Assembly: GCA_947380835.1 (NCBI GenBank)
Contig: CANCSL010000005.1
Coordinates: forward strand, 1-35,911
Source of the DNA: Actinomycetota bacterium
GTDB lineage: Bacteria > Actinomycetota > Actinomycetes > Nanopelagicales > Nanopelagicaceae
Direction of reading: 5' to 3'
Length of the DNA: 35,911 bases
A program made the translations under genes and the position numbers. Numbering within the stretch: position 1 is the stretch's first letter; each line of letters begins with the position of its first letter. This document shows positions 25,703 through 33,807 of the stretch, piece by piece. The notes below the pieces were generated by a model that worked only from the letters and a program-made list of their open reading frames with translations, did no database searches and was not told the origin of the DNA.

Positions 25703-26392
25703 TTAGAACGGTGGCCAAGGTATCGCCGGCCAATCTTCCGAGGGAAATGGGAACACTCCCGTTTCTGCGAGCATTTTTAAACGTGCATCTAGCGCCGCAA
25801 GTTCAGTGACAGATAGATAATGATGAAGTTCCCAGCCCGGAAGTTCCTTCTGCAGAAAGCGAATTTGGATCATTTCATCAGCTGTAAATGGGGAGCCGGC
25901 AAATTGCCAAATGACTGTCCGCAATTTGTCGTCTTCATGGAATGTGACACCGTGATCGCATCCGAAGAGTCTTCCGCTGTCGCTCCGTAAAATATGTCCG
26001 TATTTGCGATCCGTATTATTTATTATGGCATCGAAGAGAGCCATTTTACGAAGCTGAGTATCTTGACTTTGGGCGTAGGAAACGACGTCAAAATTTTCAT
26101 CGGTATCAATCCATTGTTGCACTGCTCCGATCCCATAAGGACCATTTCGTAAGACAGTAAAGGGAACCAAACCGAAGCCACCGAGTCGACTCAGTTCATA
26201 TGCTGCGACCTCGCGAGAGGCGAGATTGCCGGTGGGGAAATCCCATAAGGGACGTTCACCAGCGATGGGTTTATAAATAACGGAGATGTCATCCCTAACT
26301 TTGCCTAAAAGAGTCGCGTTGGAGGCATCAACAAGGCGACCCTCGATCTGGATTTCTCCTTCTCTGATGAGCTCTTCTATTGATTCGCTCAT
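25703..26392 (-). CDS. SCO1664-family protein, PI3/PI4-kinase-like fold
   Basis: This conserved actinobacterial family (SCO1664; TIGR03843) has unknown function. Visible kinase-like features are an ATP-lysine candidate in VIYKPIAGERPLWDFP, a catalytic-loop-like DAIINNTDRKYGH with Asp, Asn and His, and a DHG (DFG-like) metal motif in FGCDHGVTFH. This resembles HipA and PI3/4-kinases, so it may phosphorylate a protein or small molecule; that is inference. The 229-residue length is standard. It sits 3 bases after DUF3090 and 39 bases before mshC, all in one direction. Confidence 0.85.
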   Translation of the reverse strand: MSESIEELIREGEIQIEGRLVDASNATLLGKVRDDISVIYKPIAGERPLWDFPTGNLASREVAAYELSRLGGFGLVPFTVLRNGPYGIGAVQQWIDTDENFDVVSYAQSQDTQLRKMALFDAIINNTDRKYGHILRSDSGRLFGCDHGVTFHEDDKLRTVIWQFAGSPFTADEMIQIRFLQKELPGWELHHYLSVTELAALDARLKMLAETGVFPFPSEDWPAIPWPPF

Positions 26393-26395
26393 GCG

Positions 26396-26956
26396 TTATC
26401 GACGGTAACCATTGGCTCGAGGACAGAGATGACCTTCAAGATCGATAGGTAGGCCACAAAAGGGGCATGGCTGCCGTCCTGATGCAACCGTACGGTCTGC
26501 TTGTGCACAGAAATTTCGGACTTGAAATATGCGAAGCGGCACGCGAATCACGTCAGGAAGTAAGTCATTTTCGTCTGCATCCTCGGAGATCAAATCCTCT
26601 ACTTCGATATCGCTGACGGCTTGCACTTCGAGATTGATTCTTTGGGCATTCTGGTCCCAAGAGATTCCGATGATTCCCACTTGAAAATCTTCAGTAATGG
26701 GAAATTGCATTTCACCGTTGATTACTTGCGCCGAGTATGAAAGTTCATCCAAGCTGGCCAACTTATTCCGTCGCAGTTCCTGAATCATCTCTTTGAAACG
26801 TTCGGAGAGCGCAGCTACCTGAGTTTTTTCAATAGCAACGCAATTTGAGTAAATGGGTGAATCTATTTGCAGGAAGAAGGCACGCTCACCTGGGGCACCA
26901 ACGGTTCCCACAACAAATCTTTCGGCGTATTCATGATTGTAAACAATTCGACTCAT
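26396..26956 (-). CDS. DUF3090 family protein with C-terminal zinc-ribbon-like motif
   Basis: This conserved actinobacterial protein of unknown function (TIGR03847) has 186 residues. The body is acidic and of mixed alpha/beta character. The C-terminus has CPFCGLPIDLEGHLCPRANG, a CxxC...H-x-C arrangement that probably binds zinc or another metal. The ATG overlaps the end of the phosphomutase-like gene by 4 bases, and its stop is 3 bases before the SCO1664-like gene. The three therefore form a tight module. The conserved gene trio suggests a shared pathway that has not been defined. Confidence 0.85.
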   Translation of the reverse strand: MSRIVYNHEYAERFVVGTVGAPGERAFFLQIDSPIYSNCVAIEKTQVAALSERFKEMIQELRRNKLASLDELSYSAQVINGEMQFPITEDFQVGIIGISWDQNAQRINLEVQAVSDIEVEDLISEDADENDLLPDVIRVPLRIFQVRNFCAQADRTVASGRQPCPFCGLPIDLEGHLCPRANGYRR

Positions 26957-27615
26957 GATGCACCTGCTCCCCCACCAAGGGTTTCCTTACTAGAGGATTC
27001 TCGGTTTTGATTTAAATGCGAGGTGTCGTTGAGTTTCAGCAAAGTTGATCGCGCCTCGCCCAAAGAAATTATCGTTATCGAGGCTGGATCAACTGCAAAC
27101 TTTTGCAGGTGGTCAACGGAAAGCGAAAGATGGGAGGCAACGATGGCCTTGATAACATCGCCGTGACTCACGATGCATACCTTTTGAAAACCGTCGCAAA
27201 CATTATGAAGGGCTTGATTGGCGCGATGCGACATTTCCAAGAAGCTCTCCCCGTGGGGAAATCTCACGCGCGAAGGGGTACTTTGAATAGTCGGCCAAAG
27301 CTCTTTTTTGGATAGCTTGCTCAACTTCTTGCCAGACCAAGTTCCGTATTCCATTTCGATAAAATTTGGATCGATGATTGCTGTGGTGTTTGCACTTTCA
27401 AGATACGGAGCAATGGTCTCCTGACACCTAGGAAGTGGACTGGTGTAGATGCGATCAAATTTTTCGGCAGAAAGCCGGATTGCAAGGAGGCGAGCCTGCT
27501 TTTTTCCGGCGTCATTGAGGTGCACTGACTCATCGCGCCCAGCAAGAACTCCGGAGGCATTTGCCGTGGAGAGCCCGTGTCGAACGAGATAGACAATGGT
27601 GTTCGTGGACGGCAT
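26953..27615 (-). CDS. Histidine-phosphatase superfamily protein, MSMEG_4193 family
   Basis: It is a member of the phosphoglycerate mutase/histidine phosphatase superfamily. The phosphoacceptor is in YLVRHGLSTAN near residues 9-19 (RHG). YTSPLPRCQETI and the second histidine segment VSHGDVIKA complete the active site. It is closest to the MSMEG_4193 family (TIGR03848), found with SCO1664-like and DUF3090 proteins near mshC. The substrate is unknown. It is the first gene of the 27615-19359 leftward run. The -10 box TAATCT lies 7 bases before the ATG, suggesting a leaderless mRNA. Confidence 0.87.
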   Translation of the reverse strand: MPSTNTIVYLVRHGLSTANASGVLAGRDESVHLNDAGKKQARLLAIRLSAEKFDRIYTSPLPRCQETIAPYLESANTTAIIDPNFIEMEYGTWSGKKLSKLSKKELWPTIQSTPSRVRFPHGESFLEMSHRANQALHNVCDGFQKVCIVSHGDVIKAIVASHLSLSVDHLQKFAVDPASITIISLGEARSTLLKLNDTSHLNQNRESSSKETLGGGAGAS

Positions 27616-27622
27616 AAGGCAA

Positions 27623-27658
27623 AGATTACCGATAATTACCCCTACGTCTTGCTAGTGT
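27623..27658. promoter_or_regulatory. Divergent leaderless promoters for the mycothiol-region operon and the reductase
   Basis: On the minus strand TAATCT (27628 to 27623) is 7 bases from the phosphomutase-like ATG. On the plus strand TAGTGT (27653-27658) is 7 bases from the reductase ATG. Both transcripts would be leaderless. The 50-base gap holds both promoters back to back. Confidence 0.5.
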
Positions 27659-27665
27659 CATTCCT

Positions 27666-28610
27666 ATGGAAATGAGAACGCTCGGGAGCTCAGGATTGCG
27701 AGTGAGCCGTCTCGGTCTAGGAACAATGACTTGGGGTCGCGACACTGACGAACACGAGGCGGCTGAACAACTCCGCACATATCTAGATCGTGGTGGCAAC
27801 TTCCTGGATACCGCAGCCATTTACGGCGACGGGGATAGCGAGCGTGTTTTGGGGGGTTTCATCGGAACTCTCGTGCCCCGGGACGAGTTAGTCATAGCAA
27901 CGAAAGCCGGTATTTCGGTTAAGTCGGGTGAACGGAAAGTTGATAACTCCCGAACAAATCTCTTGGCGGATTTAGACAAATCGCTGCAAAGGTTGGGTGT
28001 TGATTACATAGACCTGTGGCAGGTTCATGCCTGGGATCCCTTTGTCCCGATCGAAGAAGTCCTCTCTGCTCTTGATATTGCAGTCTCGTCCGGCAAGGTG
28101 AGATACGTCGGGCTCTCAAACTTCACCGGTTGGCAATTGGCACAATCAGCAACGATTCAAAATCCACTTTTTGGCAAAGCTGCAATAGCTTCGCTTCAAG
28201 CTGAGTATTCATTACTTAATCGCAGCGCCGAGGATGAACTTCTGCCGGCATCTTCGGCTGTTAAAACCGGCTTTCTCGCTTGGTCCCCACTAGGCCGCGG
28301 TGTATTGACAGGCAAATATCGAAATGGCGTTCCCTCGGATTCTCGGGGCGCAAGTCCGCATTTCTCCGCCTTCGTACAACCCTTCTTATCTCAACGATCT
28401 AGATCCATCGTGGATGCCGTTTGCGTGGCTGCCGATGGGCTGGGATTTTCGCCGATTGAAGTTGCACTCTCGTGGGTGAGAGATGCCTTTGGAGTTGCTA
28501 CTGCAATTGTGGGTGCGCGAACCGGCGCACAATTACGAGGAATCATGACCGTGGAAGAAATCACTCTTCCCGATCAAGTGCGTGCGGCTCTAGATGAAGT
28601 CTCTGCCTAA
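27666..28610 (+). CDS. Aldo/keto reductase
   Basis: This NADPH-dependent oxidoreductase has a TIM-barrel fold. The N-terminus LGSSGLRVSRLGLGTMTWG, catalytic Asp and Tyr in FLDTAAIYGDGDSE, the Lys in VIATKAG, and the His in WQVHAWD form the usual tetrad. The C-terminal GARTGAQL binds NADPH. At 314 residues it is a typical member, close to the YghZ/Tas-like subgroups. The start ATG 27666 is 7 bases from a TAGTGT box. The substrate cannot be inferred. Its stop overlaps that of the convergent peptidase gene by 4 bases. Confidence 0.92.
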   Translation: MEMRTLGSSGLRVSRLGLGTMTWGRDTDEHEAAEQLRTYLDRGGNFLDTAAIYGDGDSERVLGGFIGTLVPRDELVIATKAGISVKSGERKVDNSRTNLLADLDKSLQRLGVDYIDLWQVHAWDPFVPIEEVLSALDIAVSSGKVRYVGLSNFTGWQLAQSATIQNPLFGKAAIASLQAEYSLLNRSAEDELLPASSAVKTGFLAWSPLGRGVLTGKYRNGVPSDSRGASPHFSAFVQPFLSQRSRSIVDAVCVAADGLGFSPIEVALSWVRDAFGVATAIVGARTGAQLRGIMTVEEITLPDQVRAALDEVSA

Positions 28611-29938
28611 GCCTTTTGCAGGAAAGTATTGAGAACGCGTGCACCAAAAGTGAGACCATCAACTGGAATCCGCTCATCAACTCCGTGAAATAACGCAAAG
28701 AAATCCAAATCGGCAGGAAGTTTGACTGGACTAAATCCGTATCCAATGATGCCCAATGCTGAGAGAGCTTTGTTGTCGGTTCCACCACTCATCAAATATG
28801 GGACTGGAATCCCATCAGGATCCTCACTCTTGATCGCTTCAGACATGGCATCAACGAGCGGACCGGCGAAGTCGACTTCGAGGGCAACATCACGCACGAG
28901 CAATTCAATCTCAATATCAGGACCGGCAAGTTCACGAATCGTGTCAGCAAGTTGATCTTCAAACTCGGGTAAGAATCTTCCGTCGACCACTGCGCTTGCA
29001 CTCTGTGGAATTACATTTGCTTTGTAGCCAGCTTCTAACATGGTGGGGTTGGCGGTATTTTGAATCGTCGCACCGATCATTCGAGCGGCACCACCAATGT
29101 GTCGAAGAAGCGGTCGAACATTCGTTGGGTCGTATGGCTCGCCCACTAATTCTGCGATCTTGCGAAATAACTTTCCGCCAGTCTTTGTTTCGAGCTGTGG
29201 CCATTCATAAGATCCAATACGGGCAATAGCTTGACTCAAACGAGTAACGGCATTGGACTTATTGATGAATGAACCGTGGCCAGCCTCGCCCTTTGCGGTG
29301 AGCTTGAGCCACTGAATTCCCTTTTGGGCACCTTCAATGAGGTAGAGCCGATGCCCACCCGTAATAGTGACTGAAAATCCGCCAACTTCAGAAACAGCCT
29401 CGGTATATCCGTTGAAGATCTCCGGACGATTTTTAACGAGCCAATGTGAACCGTAAACGCTGCCAGCTTCCTCATCTGCAAAGAAAACGAGAAGAATATT
29501 TCTTGAAGGCGCATAACCAGCCTTTGCCCATGCACGTACTGTGGCGAGGATCATCGCATTGACGTCCTTCATGTCAACTGCTCCACGACCCCAAATGAAT
29601 CCATCCTTGATCAGACCGGAAAATGGATCGACACTCCAATCGTCAGGATTGGCCGGTACGACGTCAAGATGACCATGAACTATCAATCCTGGCCTAGATG
29701 CGTCGGTGCCCTTGATGGTGGCCACAACGTTGATGCGGTTAGGCGCTGCCTCGATAAGTTCCGATTCAATTCCGACTTCAGCCAGACGGGCCGCGACGTA
29801 TTCGGCCATCGCTTTCTCATCACCTTTGCCCTCGCCATGATTAACGCTGGGGATGCGGATCATCTCTTGGCAAAGTTGAATGCAGTCGCTCTCGAGAGCG
29901 GCGATATCGATAATTGGGGCTGAATTCGTGGTGGTCAT
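28607..29938 (-). CDS. M20-family metallopeptidase
   Basis: This zinc-dependent dipeptidase/deacylase is of the DapE/ArgE/CPG2 type. The metal-binding motifs are VHGHLDVVPA (His and Asp), WGRGAVDMKD (bridging Asp) and ADEEAGS (catalytic Glu plus Glu). The dimerisation domain (AKGEAGHGSF) follows, and a His ligand occurs near the end (FHGVDERIP). The 443 or 445 residues are standard. Start choice: ATG 29938 has AGGA seven bases upstream, while ATG 29944 is too close to it. It is not linked to a biosynthetic operon, so a role in peptide or acyl-amino-acid catabolism is likely. Confidence 0.92.
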   Translation of the reverse strand: MTTTNSAPIIDIAALESDCIQLCQEMIRIPSVNHGEGKGDEKAMAEYVAARLAEVGIESELIEAAPNRINVVATIKGTDASRPGLIVHGHLDVVPANPDDWSVDPFSGLIKDGFIWGRGAVDMKDVNAMILATVRAWAKAGYAPSRNILLVFFADEEAGSVYGSHWLVKNRPEIFNGYTEAVSEVGGFSVTITGGHRLYLIEGAQKGIQWLKLTAKGEAGHGSFINKSNAVTRLSQAIARIGSYEWPQLETKTGGKLFRKIAELVGEPYDPTNVRPLLRHIGGAARMIGATIQNTANPTMLEAGYKANVIPQSASAVVDGRFLPEFEDQLADTIRELAGPDIEIELLVRDVALEVDFAGPLVDAMSEAIKSEDPDGIPVPYLMSGGTDNKALSALGIIGYGFSPVKLPADLDFFALFHGVDERIPVDGLTFGARVLNTFLQKA

Positions 29939-30003
29939 AGGCATATCCTGCCCTAAACCACCCGCGAACCTTGCGCTGTTTTCCTTGTTGGGCGGGGAAT
30001 TGC

Positions 30004-30009
30004 TATCGT
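30004..30009 (+). promoter_or_regulatory. Possible -10 box for tRNA-Leu
   Basis: TATCGT lies 45 bases before the mature 5' end of the tRNA in an otherwise featureless gap. The box is the same as that before pafB and before gcvH. No well-spaced -35 is visible. Confidence 0.3.
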
Positions 30010-30054
30010 GTCCCCTTGCCGTACTTCCTTGCCGAAAGGCTCAGAGTCGGCGAT

Positions 30055-30141
30055 GTCCGGGTGGCGGAATTGGCAGACGCGCTAGCTTGAGGTGCTAGTG
30101 CCCGAAAGGGCTTGAGGGTTCAACTCCCTTCTCGGACACCA
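30055..30141 (+). tRNA. tRNA-Leu (GAG anticodon)
   Basis: A complete class II tRNA is present. The acceptor stem is GTCCGGG/CTCGGAC and the D arm is TGGCGGAATTGGCAGA. The anticodon stem is CTAGC/GCTAG around TTGAGGT (GAG at 34-36). The long variable arm is GCCC-GAAA-GGGC and the T loop is GGTTCAACT. The discriminator base A is followed by an encoded CCA end, unlike tRNA-Pro at 4254. Confidence 0.96.
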
Positions 30142-30188
30142 CGTTAAATACTCTGATCATTCGTTTTTGATCTATGGAGAGGCCGTCG

Positions 30189-31307
30189 ATGAGACTTCAA
30201 CTCTCTGCTCGGCATTGGGCAATCTTCTTGGCCATGTCAACTCTCTGCGTCACATCGGCGTCAACCCAATCTGTTAGCGCCGAAACGAGCCCTGCTGTGC
30301 CGCTCATCGCCGATACGACTATGACCCTGGTGAAGACCATTCAAGGCCAGATAACCCCTAAATCTGTCCGATCATCTGGGGCTGGTCTCGTGAGTGCCCA
30401 GAACATGATGTACCGACATTCCGTAACCATTTACAACGCCAAAACCATGGTTCTCGAGAGCACGATTCCGGATCGAGTCAAACTCTCCGACTTTGGTTAC
30501 CTAAAGTATTCCGGTTCATACCTTGGCGCTCCGGTTGAAGGCGCTTTTTCGCCAGACGGCAAATACCTCTATGTCACTAACTACGCCATGTATGGCAAGG
30601 GGTTTGACCACGAAGGTCATGACGATTGCAAGGCGACGAACCCATACGATAAGAGTTTTCTCTACCGCATCAATCTTTCAACTAGAGCGGTAGATGCAAT
30701 CTATCCAGTCGGAAAAGTTCCTAAAGTTGTTCAAGTAACGCCAGACAATAAATACCTTTTGGTCACTAATTGGTGTTCGTATGACCTCACTATAATTTCC
30801 ATTGATTCCGGCAAAACCGTAAAAAATATCTATATCGGGGCTTACCCGCGGGGAATAGTCGTAACTCAAGATTCTAAATTTGCCTATGTGGCACATATGG
30901 GTGGTAACACCGTGCGCCGGATCAAGATGTCAGACTTTAGCGATTCGAAAATTTATATTGGTTTAAATCCAAGGGCGTTAGTTCTCTCGCCCGACGAACG
31001 CACGATTTATGCCACGTTAAATTTATCGGGAAAAGTAGTTGCACTCGATCTGGCCTCAAAGAAAATCGTCCACAGCATCACAACCGGGAAAGCGACTCGG
31101 AGTCTAGATATATCAACGGATGGGTCCGCGCTCTTTGTTGTTAATTTTGGCAGCGCCACCCTGTCGAAAATTAGAACATCTGATTTCAAAGTGACTCAAA
31201 CCATAAAAGTGTGTACCCAACCCATCGGTATCACCTACGAGGCTACTCAGAATCGAACATGGGTCGCTTGTTATCTGGGCGCAATCAAAGTCTTTGACAA
31301 CAAATAG
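30189..31307 (+). CDS. Secreted YVTN-type beta-propeller protein
   Basis: The product is exported and folds as a beta-propeller, but no enzymatic motif is seen. A signal peptide occupies about residues 1-32 (basic MRLQLSARHW, a hydrophobic core, a cleavage site near SVSA). Several blade repeats of about 40 residues follow, with the YVTN-like signatures YLYVTNYAM, YLLVTNW, FAYVAHMGGNTV, TIYATLNLSGKVV and LFVVNFGSATLS. Four cysteines occur after the signal (HDDCK, NWCSY, VCTQP, VACYL) and could form two disulfides. The start is ATG 30189, with GGAGAGG six bases upstream, in preference to ATG 30174. It is an isolated gene between tRNA-Leu and thymidine kinase. The family does not reveal its function: surface binding or an electron-transfer partner are possible. 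Confidence 0.82.
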   Translation: MRLQLSARHWAIFLAMSTLCVTSASTQSVSAETSPAVPLIADTTMTLVKTIQGQITPKSVRSSGAGLVSAQNMMYRHSVTIYNAKTMVLESTIPDRVKLSDFGYLKYSGSYLGAPVEGAFSPDGKYLYVTNYAMYGKGFDHEGHDDCKATNPYDKSFLYRINLSTRAVDAIYPVGKVPKVVQVTPDNKYLLVTNWCSYDLTIISIDSGKTVKNIYIGAYPRGIVVTQDSKFAYVAHMGGNTVRRIKMSDFSDSKIYIGLNPRALVLSPDERTIYATLNLSGKVVALDLASKKIVHSITTGKATRSLDISTDGSALFVVNFGSATLSKIRTSDFKVTQTIKVCTQPIGITYEATQNRTWVACYLGAIKVFDNK

Positions 31308-31332
31308 CTATCAATTATGGCAGGATGAGAAT

Positions 31333-31992
31333 ATGGCTGAATTGATCTATTACTGCGGAACCATGGACAGTGGAAAATCGACCCTGGCTCTGCAAACAGC
31401 CCATAATCATCAGAGCCGTGGCCGTACCGGACTTATCTTTACTAATCGCGATCGAGCCGGTCGGGGACGCATTAGCTCTCGCCTTGGACTTCAAAGTCTG
31501 GCAATCGAGGTTGATGCTGATCTAGATTTGCACAAATATGTTGTCGAAAAATTGTCTAATGGTCAACGCATTGACTTCGTCATTTGCGACGAAGCCCAGT
31601 TCTACACTGCATCGCAGATCGAGGAATTAGCTCGAATCGTAGATGGACTCAGCATTGATGTTTTTGCCTTCGGCATCCTTACGGATTTTCGGACCGCTCT
31701 CTTCCCCGGTTCAGCGCGTCTAGTCGAACTAGCCGATCGCGTTCAAACACTTCAGGTAGAAGCACTCTGCTGGTGTGGGGCTCGCGCCACACATAATGCC
31801 CGAACCATGGGGGGCACGATGGTAACTGAGGGTGCCCAAGTTGTTGTGGGAGATGTCGCATCCGAAGAGGAGGTTGGGTACGAAGTTCTGTGTCGCCGAC
31901 ACCACATGCGCCGTGTAACATCGCGCGCATCAAAGAGCGCCGGCTTCGAGCCTCTCCCCTTTACTTCGCAAGAAACCGATCCAGGAAAGTGA
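31333..31992 (+). CDS. tdk: Thymidine kinase (type II)
   Basis: It phosphorylates thymidine to dTMP for nucleoside salvage. The P-loop GTMDSGKST is at residues 9-17, the Walker B-type DEAQF near 91, and the lasso/substrate region FGILTDFRTALFPGSARLVELAD follows. The zinc site is seen as CWCGARATHNAR plus LCRRHH. The start was moved from 31294 to ATG 31333, because AGGA lies upstream at normal spacing, the family N-terminus is MxELxYYxGxMxSGKS, and the earlier start overlaps the propeller gene. Not all actinobacteria have a thymidine kinase; its presence shows thymidine salvage. Confidence 0.94.
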   Translation: MAELIYYCGTMDSGKSTLALQTAHNHQSRGRTGLIFTNRDRAGRGRISSRLGLQSLAIEVDADLDLHKYVVEKLSNGQRIDFVICDEAQFYTASQIEELARIVDGLSIDVFAFGILTDFRTALFPGSARLVELADRVQTLQVEALCWCGARATHNARTMGGTMVTEGAQVVVGDVASEEEVGYEVLCRRHHMRRVTSRASKSAGFEPLPFTSQETDPGK

Positions 31993-31999
31993 GCTTTTC

Positions 32000-33040
32000 A
32001 TGCAATCACGTGGCTATGCAGTTCTCGCAGCAAAAGCAGATCTAGTCCCCTATCAATTTCAACGTCGCGAGCTTGGCGCTGCGGATGTTGCTTTCGATAT
32101 CACCTACTCGGGAATTTGCCATTCCGATATTCATCAAGCACGAGAAGAGTGGGGCTCGGCACTTTTCCCGATGGTTCCCGGCCATGAAATTGTTGGAAAA
32201 GTAACGGCAATCGGTACAGGTGTTACTAAGTTTGAAGTTGGCGACATCATTGGCGTTGGCGTATTCATCGACTCGTGTGGAGATTGTGAATTTTGCAACC
32301 AAGGCTTGCAACAATATTGCGCAAATGGAATGACTGGCACTTACAACGGATATGAGCGCGACGGAAAGACCATCGCTTTCGGTGGCTATTCAAATAACTT
32401 TGTAATCAATCAGAACTACGCAGTAAAGGTTCCAACAAACCTAGAACTTTCCGGCGTAGCGCCATTGATGTGTGCTGGCATCACGTTGTATTCCCCACTT
32501 CGCCATTGGAATGCTGGCCCAGGTAAGAGAGTCGGAATTATCGGGCTTGGCGGGTTGGGCCACATGGGGCTCAAATTTGCGAAGGCTCTCGGCGCTCAAA
32601 CAACTGTCTTCTCCCATTCGCCTCAAAAAGAGGCAGATGCCAAAGCAATGGGGGCCGATGAATTTGTGGTGACCAAAGATCCGGCAAATCTAAAGGCGCT
32701 GGGATCAAGCTTTGATTTGATTCTCAATACCGTTTCTGCAGACCTTGATATCGAGATGTACCTCAACTTGTTAAAAGTTGATGCAACATTGGTGGTTATC
32801 GGACTCCCTGGAAGTCCATATTCGGTTTCTGCCGGAACCTTGCTGGGCAAACGCCGCTCCCTTGCCGGATCGATGATCGGTGGAATTCCCGAGCTTCAAG
32901 AAATGATCGACTTCTGCGGCGAGCACAATATCCTCAGTGAAGTTGAAGTTATCTCGGCCGACTACATCAACGTTGCTTACGGACGTACGGTTGCCAGCGA
33001 TGTTAAGTATCGATTCGTGATTGACGCTTCTACCTTCTAG
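32000..33040 (+). CDS. Zinc-dependent alcohol dehydrogenase, cinnamyl-alcohol-dehydrogenase type
   Basis: This NADP-type MDR oxidoreductase interconverts alcohols and aldehydes. Catalytic zinc ligands are Cys40 (GICHSD) and the GHE motif (His62, Glu63). The structural zinc has four cysteines, at residues 93, 96, 99 and 107. The Rossmann motif GLGGLGHMG lies near residues 178-186. The 346-residue length fits the CAD/YahK/AdhC group. It starts 7 bases after the thymidine kinase stop. Its stop TAG shares bases with the stop of the convergent DUF554 gene. The substrate is uncertain; family members reduce a range of aldehydes. Confidence 0.93.
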   Translation: MQSRGYAVLAAKADLVPYQFQRRELGAADVAFDITYSGICHSDIHQAREEWGSALFPMVPGHEIVGKVTAIGTGVTKFEVGDIIGVGVFIDSCGDCEFCNQGLQQYCANGMTGTYNGYERDGKTIAFGGYSNNFVINQNYAVKVPTNLELSGVAPLMCAGITLYSPLRHWNAGPGKRVGIIGLGGLGHMGLKFAKALGAQTTVFSHSPQKEADAKAMGADEFVVTKDPANLKALGSSFDLILNTVSADLDIEMYLNLLKVDATLVVIGLPGSPYSVSAGTLLGKRRSLAGSMIGGIPELQEMIDFCGEHNILSEVEVISADYINVAYGRTVASDVKYRFVIDASTF

Positions 33041-33777
33041 AAGTGATGGGCAATTAATGCCACTACCGGCGCGAAAAAAAGCGCCGGTACGAGATCTCCG
33101 ACCTGGACCATCTTTATCTGAAGAAGACGAAAGGCAATGCCTAGAAGTAAAACTCCGCCGACAGCGGTCATAGCCTGGACTTGGTAATCAGAGAGAACAT
33201 TTCCCAACGCAAATCCCAAACCAGTCCAGATGAATTGATAAATACCTACAGGTAGCGCCGAAGCGGCGACTCCCCAACCTAAACTGGAAGCAAAAGCGAT
33301 GGATGCAAAGAAATCCAAGGTGCTTTTGAGAATCAACTGCTCGTGCCCATTTCCCATTCCATCACTGATGCCACCTAATATTGCTAGTGGACCGATAACG
33401 AAAAGCAGCGAAGAAGATACAAAACCTTCAACAAATCGTCCACGACCGGATCGATTGAAGCGAGACCGTAATCCTTCTCCGATTACCTCAAGTTTTGCTT
33501 CTATTTTTAGGATACTTCCCGATATCGCCCCCAACAGGAGGGCCGCGAGAACTGTCAATAGAGTCCAACCACGAGGTACTTGAGAAACAAAGGTGTGGTT
33601 CCAAAGAGAGCGAAGCGCATCGGCGGCCGCTAATGCAACAACAAATCCAAGTACATCAGTAACGAGATTACGGGTGCGTTCGGGAAATTTAGCCCCAGCG
33701 AATACTCCGATGGTGGAACCCAAGAGAATAGCCACGATATTTACAAGTGTTCCGAGCCCGATCATGAGTGCATCCAT
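33037..33777 (-). CDS. DUF554 family membrane protein (YdfK/YqgA-like)
   Basis: This integral membrane protein of unknown function has 246 residues. The N-terminus GLGTLVNIVAILLGSTIGVFAG is typical (GLGTLVNIVAILLG). Six or more hydrophobic segments follow, with the conserved GISDGMGNG loop region. Possible starts are ATG 33777 and ATG 33765; the latter matches homologue N-termini better. It diverges from a YczE-like membrane gene with only 30 bases between the starts. Transport is a guess; no substrate can be named. Confidence 0.85.
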   Translation of the reverse strand: MDALMIGLGTLVNIVAILLGSTIGVFAGAKFPERTRNLVTDVLGFVVALAAADALRSLWNHTFVSQVPRGWTLLTVLAALLLGAISGSILKIEAKLEVIGEGLRSRFNRSGRGRFVEGFVSSSLLFVIGPLAILGGISDGMGNGHEQLILKSTLDFFASIAFASSLGWGVAASALPVGIYQFIWTGLGFALGNVLSDYQVQAMTAVGGVLLLGIAFRLLQIKMVQVGDLVPALFFAPVVALIAHHF

Positions 33778-33795
33778 CCCTCGTGCGCCTTTGTA

Positions 33796-33801
33796 TAGAC
33801 T
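33796..33801 (+). promoter_or_regulatory. -10 box for leaderless YczE-like gene
   Basis: TAGACT is followed by six bases and then the GTG start at 33808. There is no ribosome binding site between them. Confidence 0.45.
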
Positions 33802-33807
33802 CTAACA

